A DNA stretch of 64,000 nt. Origin: Piezodorus guildinii (lineage: Eukaryota; Arthropoda; Insecta; Hemiptera; Pentatomidae). The position numbers and the translations under genes are program-made. The DNA is taken from positions 176,009,600 to 176,073,599 of the forward strand of contig CM041293.1 in assembly GCA_023052935.1 (NCBI GenBank), in the 5' to 3' direction. Below the pieces are notes generated by a model. It was not told the origin of the DNA. It did not search any database and saw nothing but the letters and a program-made list of their open reading frames with translations. Of the stretch, positions 1 to 11,150 are shown one piece after another (position 1 is the stretch's first letter; every line of letters starts with the position of its first letter).

Positions 1-217
1 ATATTTTCTGTTTTATTTCAAATGTTATCATTGTCACTACATTCAAAAGAAAATTTTCATTGTCATGTTAATATGTATCTCTTTTGTTCTGATGTTTGTA
101 GCCCTGATGACGGCTCACAAGCTTGAGCCGAAAAGTTGGCTAAATTAAAAATTTCAAAAAATGACTGATTCCTGATTATTCCACCTATAATAGTTTCTAC
201 AGTCGACTATACATCCT
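1..217 (+). mobile_element. Penelope-like element terminal fragment, family P1
   Basis: Same end sequence as at 27476-27626 (+) and 44633-44790 (-): a CTGATGA...GAGCCGAAA core, then TTGGCTAAATT, then a shared tail ending in the motif CAGTCGACTATACATC near 209. The CTGATGA/GAAA pair is the hammerhead-ribozyme signature reported for terminal repeats of Penelope-like retroelements. No reverse transcriptase or GIY-YIG coding is visible here, so the family assignment rests on the ribozyme-like end and on the related element at 37584-38802. Confidence 0.5.
101..140 (+). ncRNA. Hammerhead ribozyme-like motif (degraded)
   Basis: CTGATGA at 104-110, a stem II hairpin CGGCTC/GAGCCG with an eight-base loop, and GAAA at 130-133. 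GCC before the core can pair with GGC at 138-140 as stem I. The residue after GAAA is A rather than C, so the ACGU seen in the other copies is lost here. Motif read by eye; no folding program was run. Confidence 0.45.
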
Positions 218-297
218 CAATATTTTTTTTATGAAATTTTTAGCTGTTTTTTTTTTGTTTAATAATAACAATACTATAATAATATATATAATATAAT

Positions 298-540
298 ATT
301 ATCTGATACACAAAGTAGTAAAAAGGTTATATAAAGCGACGGATAGGGAATTAACTTATTACTGATTATAAATTTAATATAGTTATATTATTTAATCTAA
401 ATCATATGTAATTTATTCTAAAATTAATTAACGTTTTATTAAATACAGCTTAAAATATTTTTCAAATTGAAGTATATTTAATTGATTTAAACAGTTAGGG
501 TAAGTGAAAATCGTGTGTTGTCCGCACCAGATTTTTTTTT
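298..540 (-). repeat. Family H repeat, 5' part
   Basis: On the minus strand it starts with the GTGCGGACAACACACGAT block (complement of 515-532) and runs through the AT-rich 5' third of family H. It stops before the CCAACGGTATATTA block. It belongs to the same diverged subgroup as 43080-43310. Confidence 0.7.
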
Positions 541-849
541 AATTTATGAAAAAATGATTTTTTTTTACGTTGAGTATAAGATGTTTTTATTTCAGGTGGT
601 CATAGGACCTAGCGCTAACTCTGATAATAGCTTTGGGAAAACTTTCACCTAACATAGCTAATTAAAAGGTTCTCCGATTAAACTAAGTTCAAAAACCTTT
701 GTTTGAGAGCCCTTTAAAGCATAACAGAGTTGTTCCAATAATCGATGCATTAATTGAAGCACTTAGTCGTAAAATATGGCATCTGACAAAATAGAAGCTT
801 CAGAAAATTTTAAAGTCATAGTTAGTTAAAATGTTTTAGCTCCAATCTA
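541..849. other. AT-rich intergenic sequence
   Basis: No coding frame, element end or repeat that I can match elsewhere in the window. It ends at the TA duplicated by the mariner insertion at 850. Confidence 0.5.
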
Positions 850-1539
850 TTAGGTTGTGTCACATGAAATGGCCGTTTTCAAGGTAAAGGATTTTTTTAT
901 TAAAAATACGATATGAAAACAAGATAATTTTATTCGAAGTATTTACCTTCTTTTTCTACACATTTCTCCAACGTGACACCTACTTTTTTATCCTCGAACT
1001 GAAAAACTCTGAGCTTTGAAGTGAAACTAAATCTGGAAACGCACTTTTCACTTGATCATCATTTCCTTTGACGAAGTTGTCTAAATTCCTGAACACGTTG
1101 TAATCTGTTGGAGACAAGTCGGGAGAATATGGTGGGTGCGGAAGAACTTCGTAGCCCAGTTCTTTCAATTTTCGCACAGTATGTTTTGAAACATGGGGTC
1201 TTGCTTCCGCTCAGGGAGATCATGAGGTACCCATGTATCGAGCTTTTTTACTTTCCCAATACGTTGTCTATTACGGACGGAGGTTTTCCTCGGGGCAAGT
1301 TTTCCAAATCGGTATCCCCAGCTGAAAACTTAGCAAACCAACGGCGAATGGTTCCTATATGGAGGTATACTAAAAAGTGGATAATTGATTGGAAAGCTAA
1401 TGTTTTAATACAAAGGTAGAGGATTAGTAACTGTTTACTTTAAATATGTAAACATTCGGAAGAAAACAACAGAGACCTGCAAAATACTTTATATATTTCA
1501 GAAACTATAAAAACGGACATTTCATGTGAAACAACCCGA
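850..1539 (-). mobile_element. mariner element, internally deleted, copy 1
   Basis: IS630-Tc1-mariner family. The inverted ends TTAGGTTGTGTCACATGAAA (850) and the complement of TTCATGTGAAACAACCCGA (1521-1539) are each flanked by TA (848-849 and 1540-1541), the expected target duplication. The transposase runs on the minus strand and is broken. At 1370-1200 pieces of the helix-turn-helix and WAPHDL-type linker can be read in shifting frames. At 1190-980 the C-terminal GYEVLPHPPYSPDLSPTDY block carries the last aspartate of the DD34D triad. The middle of the catalytic domain is missing: the linker is joined directly to the sequence just before the PHPPYSPDL motif. The copy at 27639 has the same join. 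Confidence 0.88.
980..1420 (-). pseudogene. mariner transposase remnant
   Basis: Read from 1420 down, it gives broken N-terminal DNA-binding sequence, then, in another frame, a 65-residue C-terminal stretch with YSPDLSPTD. A normal mariner transposase is about 340 residues; here about 140 are recognisable, and frameshifts plus a central deletion remove the first two catalytic aspartates. It cannot encode an active enzyme. Confidence 0.82.
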
Positions 1540-1541
1540 TA

Positions 1542-2270
1542 TTTTTAATTTTAATAGAAACATGTGTTTTATGAAATAGTCTATTATATTTTTATCTACA
1601 ACAATCAGTTAGTTTTATCGGGTTTTCATCACTCCCCATTATTAACCTTTAAAATTCCGTGTATTAGATAATATTTTTTTCTAAAATCTTTAGCTATCTA
1701 ACGGTATATTATACATCTATATTGCTATTCTTGTGTTCCAAAACACAAAAAATGCATAAAAAAAATTGTTAACACGTTTCTCCTTTATTTGTTCATCGAA
1801 TTCGCTCAACTTTTATATTTAGCCGTCCTTCATCAGTGCCATTAAGATGGTATGGTTAATCTTTTAGAATGTACAAAATTAAAGGTACTTTAGAGAAAAA
1901 AAATTTAAAATATCGACATTTAAGCTACATGATATTGAAGCCCATCAAAGTTTACATTGATATCGGGAGTTTAATCAAAATTGTTAGTTCCGTTTTTGAT
2001 AAAATCGTTGAAAGGTGCAAAATGCATGGTAGATCTAACGGCCAGCCGATTTTGATGTAAAAGATTCTGGTAACATCTCGGGCGTATATTTGTCTTAAAT
2101 ATGAAATTTCAGCGCGGGAGTTACCGCACACACACAGACCTTTTTGCAGGATCTGGTTATTTAGACTCTAAAACGTGTATTTCCGTTGAACACTGGAATT
2201 CGAAAATTTTCACGATCGCAATACTTTCCCTTAATATATATTTCATATATAGGTAAGTGGAAGTAAAAAT
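1542..2270 (+). repeat. Family H repeat, 5'-truncated
   Basis: Starts at the mariner edge with the AATAGAAACATGTGTTTTAT block. It carries the CTATCTAACGGTATATTA block (1691) and the CACGATCGCAATACTTTCCC block (2212), and ends in AGGTAAGTGGAAGTAAAAA. It is followed head-to-tail by another copy. Confidence 0.85.
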
Positions 2271-3056
2271 TAGTGAAACCATTAAAGAATTAATTAAATT
2301 GAATTTCTATAGAAACATGCGTTTTATATTACTATCTAAAACAATCAGTTAGTTTTATTGGATTTTCATCACTCTTTATGAACTTTTACAAGATTGTGTG
2401 TAAGATAATATTTTTTCTAATATATTTAGCTTTCCAACGGTATATAATGCATGTATATAACTGAACGAAAGTTAAAAAACAAAAAAATGGATTAAAAAAA
2501 TATTTTTCTTCTCTAGTTGAATATCTTATCTGTTCAAATTATATATTTACTTGTTTTTTTATCAGGGGTAACAAAATAATATGGTTATTTTTATAGAATC
2601 TACAAAATTACATTAGGTACCATAGAAGTAGAAAATTTAAAATATCGGTATTTAAGCCCTGTCAGACTATTTCAATCAAAATGAAACCTACATGATATTA
2701 AAACCAATAAAATTTTACATTGATATAGCGAGTAAAATCAAAATTGTTGGAGCAGTTTCTGAGAAATTCGTAAAATGCATGGGATAATAAGGACTTCCGA
2801 TCAAGAGATATTAGTGAAAAAGTCCCTGTAACATCTCGGGCATATAGCTGTATTAAATATGAAAGTTTAGTCCCATACCACTTTTAGTTTTTGCGCTAGA
2901 CTTAGCACACACACACTTTTTTTCGGGACTCGCTCATTAGGACTCAGGGGACCCTAAAAAGTGTATTTCCGTTGAATACGTAAATTCGAAAATTTTCATG
3001 ATCGCAATACTTTCCTTTACTTATATATTTCATATATAGGTAAGGGAAAGTAGAAT
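2271..3056 (+). repeat. Family H repeat, 5'-truncated
   Basis: Begins with AGTGAAACCATTAAAGAATT, an internal family H block, directly after the 3' hairpin of the previous copy. It ends with CGATCGCAATACTTTCC and a GTAAGGGAAAGTA hairpin strand. The (CA)n tract is short (CACACACAC near 2909). Confidence 0.85.
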
Positions 3057-3277
3057 TAGTTACTAATTACAACCAAAAATTAAAACCGACTTTAGTAGTT
3101 CACTTCTGTGACATTTCATCTAAATGTAAATTTCTCCTTCATTGGGTAAAACGATGGATCACGGATATGTCTGTCTGTAATCTATTGCTTTCCCCAGTCA
3201 GGGAGGAATTGTGTTGGCGAACGGAGGGGCGGGAGAATTGATGAAGTATAGAAGTAAAGATAGAAAGAAACAATTTA
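3057..3277. other. Unique spacer between family H copies
   Basis: Moderately GC-richer than its surroundings, with no frame or repeat match found. It separates two family H copies in the same orientation. Confidence 0.4.
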
Positions 3278-4206
3278 AAAATCGAGTGCGCGCGAACACA
3301 CGCTGTTTTACTTACATCCGTTATTTGTATGAAATTAAGAATTTTTAAACAAATTCAGAAACGAAATAAATTGTTTACTTTGGATTTCAATAGAAACATG
3401 TGTTTTATTAAATAATCTGTTATATTATTATCTACGACGATCAGTTTGTTTTATCGGTTTTTCATCTCTCTCCATTAACTTTTACAATATTATATATAAT
3501 ATAATATTTTTTTTTTTAATTTTTAGCATCACAACGGTATATTATACATGTATATTACTGTTCTTAAGTTAAAAAAATAATAATTGCAATAAAAAAATAT
3601 TTTTGCAGTTTTCTCCTTTAGAATATCATCGAATATCGAATTCGTTCAGCTTAACCTGTTTTTATGTTTTTTGTTTATAGTTTTTATGTTTTTATGGGTG
3701 TTTATCCTTACCTGTTTTTTTAGCAATGCTAATCAGATGACAGACAGAAGGCCTGCTTCATAAAATCTACAAAATTAAAGTTACTTTAGAGGAAGAAATT
3801 TTAAAATATTGACATTTAAGACCTGTCAGACTATTTCAATCTGAATGGAACCTAAATGATATTAAAGATCGTTAGTGCCGTTTGGAGAAAATCGCAAATA
3901 CGCACAAAATGCAAGGTATAAAGTGGTTCTTTTGGTTAGCTGATTTTGGTATAAAAAAAAAGTTGCTTTAAGATCTTAGGCGTATAGTTTTCTTAAATAT
4001 GAAATTTCGGTTTCATAGGACTTTTCATTTTCGCGCTGGGCTTACCACACACACACACACACAAGGATCTTATTGTGGGACTTGGTCATTTGGACTCAGG
4101 GGACGCTAAAACGTGTATTTCCGTTGAAAGCTGGAATTCTGAAATTTTCACGATCGCAATACTTCCCTTTTCTATATATTACACATATAGGTAAGTGAAA
4201 GTAATA
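3278..4206 (+). repeat. Family H repeat, near full length
   Basis: Opens with GAGTGCGCGCGAACACACGC, a diverged form of the GTGCGCGCAACACACGAC start. It carries the usual internal blocks and a (CA)n tract at 4049-4063, and closes with ATAGGTAAGTGAAAGTAA. Length about 0.93 kb. Confidence 0.85.
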
Positions 4207-4435
4207 ACAACACTTATTTATAATGATCTAGTTACGTTTAAACATTGCTAACGTTTTTCATTGATACCAATATAGCTCCAGAACGAAAATTCATAGCGAC
4301 AAATTTTATTTAACTAATATATTTTAATGGATGATTCTATTTATAATATACCGTTTTGCCAGACAGACAGTTTACAGACGGATCTATACGGATGATGTAT
4401 AGAAGGTAAATAAAGATAAAATACTTACAAAATTT
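4207..4435. other. Unique AT-rich spacer
   Basis: Nothing recognisable. It lies between family H copies of opposite orientation, so 3278-4206 and 4436-5761 form a widely spaced inverted pair. Confidence 0.4.
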
Positions 4436-4771
4436 ATTTTTACTTTCACTTAACTATATATAAAATATATTGGAAGGGGAAAGTGTTGCGATCGTGAAAA
4501 TTTTCGAATCCCAGTATACACGTTTTTAGAGACCTCTGAGTCTAAATAACCACGTCTCGCAAAAAAGTCTGTGTGTGTGGTAAGTCTAGCCCCAAAACGA
4601 AACGTCGTACAAAACTGAAATTTTATATTTAAGACAATTATAAGCACAAGATGTTACAGGAACTTTTTCATCAAAATCGCCTACACAGAAGAGCCACTTT
4701 AAACCATGCATTTTGCATCTTTTTACGATTTTCTCAAAAACGGTTCCGAAGATTTTGATTAAACTCCCCTT
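4436..4771 (-). repeat. Family H repeat, 3' third only
   Basis: Starts with the 3'-terminal hairpin strand TTTTTACTTTCACTTAAC and stops after TTTTGATTAAACT, where the hairpin end of the next minus-strand copy begins. One H copy appears to have inserted into another. Confidence 0.8.
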
Positions 4772-5761
4772 TTTACTTTCACTTACTATAGTACTTACCC
4801 TTACTATATATAGTAAGGGAAAGTATTGCAATGGTGAAAATTTTCAAATTCCAGTTTTCAACGGAAATACACATTTTAGGGTCCCCTTAGTCCAAATAAC
4901 CAAGTCCCGCAAAAAGGTCTCTGTGTGTCTGTCAACTGAAATTTCATATTTAAGACGAATATACGCCCGAAACGTTACAAAATCTTTTTCATCAAAATGA
5001 GCTTACCAGAAGAGCCACTTTATACCATGCATTTTGCACCTTTTTTCGATTTTCTCGAAAACAGTTCCGACGATTTTGATTAATCTCGCTATATCGATGT
5101 AAAATTTAACGGGCTCTAATATCATGTAGGTTTCATTCGGATTAAAATGGTCTGAAAGGGCTTAAATACAAATATTTTAAACTTTTTCTAAAATACCTTT
5201 AATTTTGTTGATTCTATAAAAATAACTATACTACCTTGTTAACGCTGATGAAAAACAGGTAAATATACAAATTGAATGAATTCGATAACCAACTAAAGGA
5301 GAAAACAGAAAACATATTTTTTTAAATGCAATTTTTCGTTTTTGAAATTAAGAACAGTAATATACATGTATAATATACCGTTGGAAAGCTAAAGATTTTA
5401 GAAAAAATCTCATACATAATATATCTCATACAGAAGCTTTTACATTATTAGGTTCCTTTAATTAAAATGATCCATTTCATTCAACTCATTTTATAATCAT
5501 TCAAACTATTTATATAATTGTTATAAAAATTAAGTTTTTACATGTTAATAGTGAGCGATAAAAAGCCGATAAAACTAACTGATTATTTTAGATAATTATA
5601 TAATAGATTTCTTAATAAAACACTTGTCTCTATAGAAATTCAATTTAATTAATTCTTTAATAGTTTCACGTATTTTTATCTCTAACTGTATTTGAAAATT
5701 CTTTCACTGATTTTAAAAATGGAAATAAGTGAAAGTCGGGTGTTGCCCGCACCAGATTTTT
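4771..5761 (-). repeat. Family H repeat, full length
   Basis: Begins with TTTTACTTTCACTTACTATA at the 3'-hairpin end and ends with the 5' block GGGTGTTGCCCGCACCAGAT at 5737-5757. Both ends are present. The hairpin region contains a small duplication (ACTTACTATAGTACTTACCC). Confidence 0.88.
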
Positions 5762-6320
5762 GATGTAAAATTTAATGGGCTTTAATCTCATGTAGGTTTT
5801 ATGCTGATTAAAATAGTCTGACAGGGCTTAAATGCCGATATTTCAATGATATTTTCTTCCTCTAAAGTAACTTTAATTTTTAAGTTTTTTATCAAATTGA
5901 CCATATCTTCTGATTAGCATTTTTAAAGAACAGATAAATATATAAGTTGAATAAATTTGACATCCAAGTAAAGGTGATAACTGCAAACATATTTTTTTAA
6001 TGAAATTTTCATTTTTTAAACTTAAGTACAGTAATATACATGTATAATATACCGTTGGAAAGCTAAATATTTAAGAAATAATATTATCTTATACATACTA
6101 TTGTAAAAGTTAACGGAGAGTGATGAAAAGCAGATAAAACAAACTGATTGTCGAAGATAATAATATAATAGATTATTTAATAAAACAAATGTTTCTATTA
6201 AAATTCAATATAAATAATTGTTTAACAATTTAATTTCGTTTCTAAATATTTTAAAAATTCTTAAATGCATATAAATAACGGAGGTAAGTGAAAGTCGTCT
6301 ATTGCGAGCACCAGATTTTT
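5762..6320 (-). repeat. Family H repeat, 5' two-thirds
   Basis: Resumes at GATGTAAAATTTAATGGGCT, which is the point where the copy at 4436-4771 stops. Together they form one older copy split by the full-length copy 4771-5761. It ends at the 5' block with GAGCACCAGATTTTT. Confidence 0.85.
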
Positions 6321-6816
6321 AAATTTATTCAGCATATAAACTAAATAAATTATTTTTTTCGACGTTTTATTAACAAAATATTCCAGAATGGTAAAAGATA
6401 CGAGAAGGTACAAGATGGCGGATGCAATGCCTTCTGAATATTACACCCTTTGAAGCGGACACCTCAGCACTTGATACAATATTTGGATTCCATATTGCTC
6501 TCCTTCACATCCGCTCTTTGATCCTCAAAATGTTTCTTTTACTAGAAGCAACTGTCATTTCGCGACCATCTTTGTGGTTTGACGTATATATGAATCATAA
6601 GAATAAAAGGAATAATAAACAGTAGGAATAATAAACAGTAGGAATAATATACAGTAATATTATCACCGAATAATTTTTTTTTTTTTTTTACAACATCAAT
6701 CCTTATTTGTATAGAATATATCTGCACAGTTTTAAAGTATTGATTGAAAATCTATTACAATACGCTACATATTTCCTAAAATAATTTATTTTGTACATCA
6801 ATTGTTTTTTATAGTT

Positions 6817-6880
<64 letters not shown>

Positions 6881-7382
6881 ATAAAAAAAGAAACAAAAAA
6901 AGAAATAAAAAATTAAACAAAATTACAGTTATTGAAATCATAAGATAGGATTTAGTAATTTAGAATTTTATAACAGTATTTGTTTAGTTCTCTTATGTCT
7001 ATATTTAGAATTTGATAGTATAATTACCAATTTGTTTTATAGAATATCGTCAGTCAATTGGCATTTTGAGAAAAATGATTGTGTTTGTAGGTGTATAAAT
7101 TTTGTAGAAACTTGCAATTTGTTAATATGTGTTTTGCTTGTAAGACTCCAGGCTGGGCATGCATATGTAATTATAGGTCTGATAACAGATTTATATAAAA
7201 TTAGTTGTTTTTTTTTTAATGTTCATTAAAGTAGGGGTACATTTTATATTATAATTTACAGGCACTATTTATTTTATTGTTTACGTGACGTTTGAAAAGC
7301 AGTTTATAGTCCAGGGTGACTCCTAAATACATAACTTGAAGTAAAATGATAATATGTTTTACAAAGATTGTGTTTGTTTATC
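6321..7382. other. Non-coding stretch with long poly(A)
   Basis: 6321-6800 contains a less AT-rich island (6400-6580) with no credible long frame. A run of roughly 57 A lies at 6821-6878. The following A-rich and T-rich sequence has no family I recognise. A retroposon tail is possible, but no element could be matched. Confidence 0.4.
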
Positions 7383-7478
7383 ACTTAATGCTATTGGGCC
7401 ACTTGTCGGGTTGGTACCCGCTACCTTTAGCATAGAAGGCTGTTATGCCTTAACTACATCAGAGGTAACCCCAAAAAC
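7383..7478 (-). mobile_element. SINE B fragment (tRNA-related head)
   Basis: Matches the head of SINE B on the minus strand: GGTTACCTCTGATGTAG..., AGCATAGAAGGCTGTTATGC on the plus strand and a degraded B-box region (GGTTGGTACCCG). The body and tail are missing. Confidence 0.55.
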
Positions 7479-7487
7479 ATTCACTAG

Positions 7488-8560
7488 TAATTACTTTTTA
7501 CCGTCTGATAAGATGTAATTTTTTTCTCAAATATTAAGCTTTTCAACGGTACATTATACATCACCCCCACAGTAGGGGTAACCTGTAGCATAGTCAATAG
7601 CATAACAGCCTTCTATGCCCAAGGTCGCGTTTTCAAACCACAAGTGGACGTAAAAAGTCAGTGCCAAGCCTGTGCGATGTCAGGTACTCGTTAAAGATCC
7701 CTATCCTAATTAATCCTGGATAGGCAAAATTTAGGACTCCCACTGTAGCATCGTCCGATCAGCCACAGTAGCATTAAAGCATACGACGTTCACTTACTTT
7801 GACTGTTAAAATCAATTGAAAAACTATTAAATATACTTCAATATAAAAATATTTAAAGTTGATTTTAATAAAACGTATATTCATTTACTTTATATTACCT
7901 TTTACAACTTTTTTATCAAATACTATTTTTTCAAAAATCTTTCTCTTTCCAACGGTATATTACACGTCTATATTACTGTTATTATCAAAAACACAAAAAT
8001 TGCATAAAAAAAATATGTTTGAACTTTTCTTCTTTAGTTGTTTATCAAATACGCTCGAATTTAATATTTAACTGTTATAAATGCTAATTAGATGATGTGC
8101 TTAATTTTTTGAAATATATAAAATTAAAGGTACTTTAGAGGAAGAAATTTTAAAATATCAGCATTTAAGCCCTGTCAGACTATTTCAATCAGAATGAAAC
8201 CTACATGATATTAAAGCCCAATAAAGTTTCCATCGATAAAGCGAGTATCATCAAAATCATTACAGCCCTTTTTGAAAGTGCAAAATGCATGGTATAAAGT
8301 GGCTCTTCTGGTCAACCGATTTTGATGAAAAAGTTACTGTAACATCCCAAGCGTATAGTTGTCTCAAATGGGAAATTTCAGATTCGTAGGACCAATGGTT
8401 TTTGGGCTGGACTTTCCACGCACACACAGACCTTTTTTCGGGACTCGGTCATTTGGACTCAGGAGGGTCTCAGGACTCAGCTTTCCGTTGAAAACTGGAA
8501 TTCAAAAATTTTCACGATCGCAATAGTTTCCCTTACTATATATAGAAAGTAAAAGTAAAA
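7488..8560 (+). repeat. Family H repeat interrupted by SINE B
   Basis: The 5' piece (7488-7560) stops at AACGGTACATTATACATCA, inside the conserved AACGGTATATTATACATG block. Sequence resembling family H resumes at about 7800 and restates that block at 7949, so there may be two partial copies rather than a clean interruption. It ends with CACGATCGCAATAGTTTCCC and TATAGAAAGTAAAAGTAAA. Confidence 0.75.
7561..7795 (+). mobile_element. SINE B copy
   Basis: Starts with a tRNA-like head (GTAGCATAGTCAATAGCATAACAGCC, then the B-box-like GTTTTCAAACC). Then comes the family body: CCTGTGCGATGTCAGGTACT, CGTTAAAGATCCCTATCCTA, GGATAGGCAAAATTTAGGAC, and GCATCGTCCGATCAGCCACA. The same body recurs at seven or more places in the window. 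The head marks a probable internal RNA polymerase III promoter, now diverged. Confidence 0.8.
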
Positions 8561-8582
8561 AAACCTTAAATTGCTTTAACAA

Positions 8583-8803
8583 TATGCTAATTTTGCTGAT
8601 CAGACGATGCTACGGTAGGAGTCCTAAATATGGCCTATCCCCGTTTAATTAGAATAGGTTTCTTTAATAAGAAGTTGATATCGCAAAAGCTCGGGACCAC
8701 CATTCTACTTACTCTCCGGAGAACATCCTTTAGCCTGGGAATGTTTTTAGCTTAACCAAGGACCATCTGTTATGCCAGCCATTGCTCACTAGGTGACCCC
8801 AGG
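8583..8803 (-). mobile_element. SINE B copy, diverged
   Basis: The reverse complement shows the SINE B order: GGTCACCTAGTGAGCAATGG head, AACATTCCCAGGCTAAAGGA, GAGCTTTTGCGATATCAACT, TAGGCCATATTTAGGACTCC, and GCATCGTCTGATCAGC. Diverged from the 30648 copy throughout. Confidence 0.7.
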
Positions 8804-9157
8804 GAGATGAATAATAAAAGATAAATTTAATAATATGCACTGATTTATATGAACATTGATTAGGATATGTTAACCCCTAAATTATTTGAGATTCAGCTCA
8901 AAGGATGTGGATTTACTGGAGACGTTTGCAGGAATATCTAGAATGCACAGGGTGCATATACAATGAGGTACATCCCTTCCTCAGGGAGGAGTCCCAGCTG
9001 TCTCCCATCAATATCTTACTGGTACAGGTACAGGTAGTTGGTAGGGCTTATGGGAGCAGGCAGGGTTGGTTGGGGTATCCTAGCAGATGTCGAGGTGCGC
9101 ATCGAGAGTGATAATTCTTCAATCGTTAAAATTTTTGTTTTAATTAATGAATTCAAC
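8804..9157. other. Unassigned sequence with short GC-richer stretch
   Basis: 8895-9110 is less AT-rich and holds one 68-codon open frame with no recognisable motif. GGTACAGGTACAGGTAG near 9020 is a short internal repeat. No function can be assigned. Confidence 0.35.
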
Positions 9158-9292
9158 TGTGGTGTAGTGGTTGAACAGCCTTGGTTATGCTACCATTCGG
9201 AGGGGACGTAAAATGGTGGTTCCGACTCAGTGCGATGTCAAGCACTAATTACAGATTTCTATTCCAATAACACATGGAAAATTCGAATAAAA
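9158..9292 (+). mobile_element. SINE B fragment
   Basis: GTGGTGTAGTGGTTGAACAG is an A-box-like head, followed by CGGAGGGGACGTAAAATGGT and CAGTGCGATGTCAAGCACTA, which belong to the SINE B body. The copy is short and diverged, and ends before an (AT)n/(T)n tract at 9301-9362. Confidence 0.6.
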
Positions 9293-9300
9293 AATTGATT

Positions 9301-9303
9301 ATA

Positions 9304-9344
<41 letters not shown>

Positions 9345-9362
9345 TTATTTTTTTTTTTTTTT
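9301..9362. repeat. (AT)n followed by T-rich tract
   Basis: About 13 AT units and then a T-rich run broken by single A, A and G residues. Confidence 0.9.
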
Positions 9363-9576
9363 CCTTACATGGTAAACCCAAGGACCGTTTATTATAACAT
9401 CATGTTCCATACCTTAAAGGTATACTACATTAGTGATAATATGATTATATTATATTACAAATGAAAGTAGTAATTGATTTAACAATTAGTACAAAATTAT
9501 ATTTTAAGTAAAATAAAACAAAATAAATAAAGTAAATAATATTAAATATAATTAAATTTAAGTAAAAGAAAAAAAG

Positions 9577-10560
9577 ATTTTTATCAATTTTAAAAAGGCT
9601 TATGATTCCATAGATCGTCAGAAGCAATATAACACCATGATTGAACAGGGAATACCAAGAAAGTTAGTAAACCTAGTAGAGATGTGTTTGTCGGAAACAT
9701 TTCATAAAGTTAGAATCTGTCATAATTACTCCGAGAAATTTGAGGCGCGATCGGGTTTGAAACAGGGTGACTCCCTTTCAGCTGTTTTGTTTAATATAGC
9801 TTATGATGTGTACCAAGAAAGGTTTAAATATGGGTGACAAGATTCCGGTTTTGGGGTAAGCCAATGATCAGGTACTGCTAGGTGAAGACACGGAAACCAT
9901 ACAACTAAATACAAGTGTGTTAATAAAAACCGGTAAAGAAATAGGACTCGAATTAAATACCGATAAGACGAAATATATTATTAGTAGCAGAAACGGTGGC
10001 GATCTTGGTGATATTGATGTAACAGGGCATACTTTTGAACATGTACAAAAATTCAAGTATTTAGGTTCAATGATAACAAGAAAAAATGATATCCAGAAAG
10101 AAATAAAGTCCCGGTTAAAGGTGGGAAATACGTGTTAGTATTCAGTTGCGTTACTTAGTTTGCGGCTTCTATCTAAAAACTTAAAGGTTAGAATTAATAA
10201 AACTATTATTCTTCCGACGGTTCTTCACGGATGTGAAACGTGGCCGCTCACTTAGAAGGATGAACAACGGTTTAAGGTTTTCGAAAATAAGGTACTGCGT
10301 AAAGTATTTGGTCCGAAGAGGGATGAGGCCACTGGGGAGTTTAGAAGGTTGCACAACGCGGAATTGCGGGACTTGCATCCTGTGAATATAAGTGAGTTGA
10401 TAGCATCGCGGAAAGGTAGGCCGAAGCGGCGATGGGAGGATTGTGTTAAGGCTGATCTCGTGGGCTTTGGCTTGAACGGTGATCATTGGGCGAGTCTGTG
10501 CATGCGGAATTCGGTGGTATCGGCCTCGAACCTTCGCGTTCGCTAAGCCTATTGTTATTA
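9577..10560 (+). mobile_element. RTE-like LINE, 5'-truncated
   Basis: Starts in the middle of the reverse transcriptase (FKKAYDSIDRQ, the motif with the first catalytic aspartate) and runs to the short 3' end CGAACCTTCGCGTTCGCTAAGCC followed by an ATT-rich tail. It is the same family as the long copy at 20925-24171. 5' truncation is normal for a LINE that retroposed from its 3' end. Confidence 0.88.
9589..10545 (+). pseudogene. RTE reverse transcriptase, C-terminal two-thirds
   Basis: In-frame pieces cover FKKAYDSID, GLKQGDSLS and the C-terminal KNLKVR...RLHNAELRDLHPVNI segments. The catalytic YADD motif is destroyed: at 9856 the codons read G-stop-A-N-D, and a stop lies in KNDIQKE...GNTC at 10136. 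There are several further frameshifts and a deletion after SELIASR. No active polymerase can be made. Confidence 0.85.
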
Positions 10561-10583
10561 TTTTAAAAAATTATATATATAAA

Positions 10584-10611
10584 CACTGCCAGTCAAAAGT
10601 TTGAGACCACC
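10584..10611 (+). repeat. Tc1-like terminal inverted repeat, solitary
   Basis: CACTGCCAGTCAAAAGTTTG followed by AGACCACC is the typical outer end of Tc1-like transposons, preceded by TATATATAAA. No matching opposite end or transposase was found in the following 500 bases, so this is a lone end. Confidence 0.5.
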
Positions 10612-11037
10612 TATGGGCTACATCAATGAATCATGAATAATTAAATAAAATATAGGTATCTTATTATTATTTGTATTTATAAATAAATTTGCCTAATTAG
10701 ATGTAAGAAGGGTTTGTCAATATCATAAACAACAAGAAATAAATTGATTAAATATAATAATTACTTAGAATCCTAACATAATAAAAATAAATAAGAATAA
10801 ACAATATGATTTTTGTGTCTGGAACTTTATTTACAGTCTAGTAACACCAAAGGATCATTGAACAGATTAATCTTATTTTTAGTTTGATTTATTGATTTCT
10901 CGACTGCCAATGTTGTAAGAAGCTCACTGCACAGGATTTTTTTTTTTCATTTTAGAACGGTTAAAAAGAATGGATTATCAGTTGAATAGCGTAGTACAAC
11001 CCACACTATACACAAAGAAAAAAATCCAAGCCTCTGT
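10612..11037. other. AT-rich sequence after the Tc1-like end
   Basis: It may be the degraded interior of a Tc1-like element, but no transposase residues are readable. Nothing else is seen. Confidence 0.35.
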
Positions 11038-11150
11038 ATATAGAAGAAGAAGAAAAAAAAATTTATTCTGGGATTAAGTCCCCTAAGAATAACATGAAAT
11101 TTAACATAATAAAATATTCACATCTGGCCAAGATACAAAATTAATGAGGG
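11038..11150 (-). mobile_element. LINE Y 3' end
   Basis: The reverse complement shares its tail with 30061-30265 and 32940-33031: TTTTGTATCTTGGCCAGATG, TTAGGGGACTTAATCCCAGA and an AATAAA-like run before a CTT-rich tail. Only 3' untranslated sequence is present, so the class (LINE or LINE-derived SINE) is inferred. Confidence 0.6.

Noticed and set aside
10584..11037. Complete Tc1-like transposon
   Set aside because: Only one terminal repeat is present; no opposite end or transposase reading was found.
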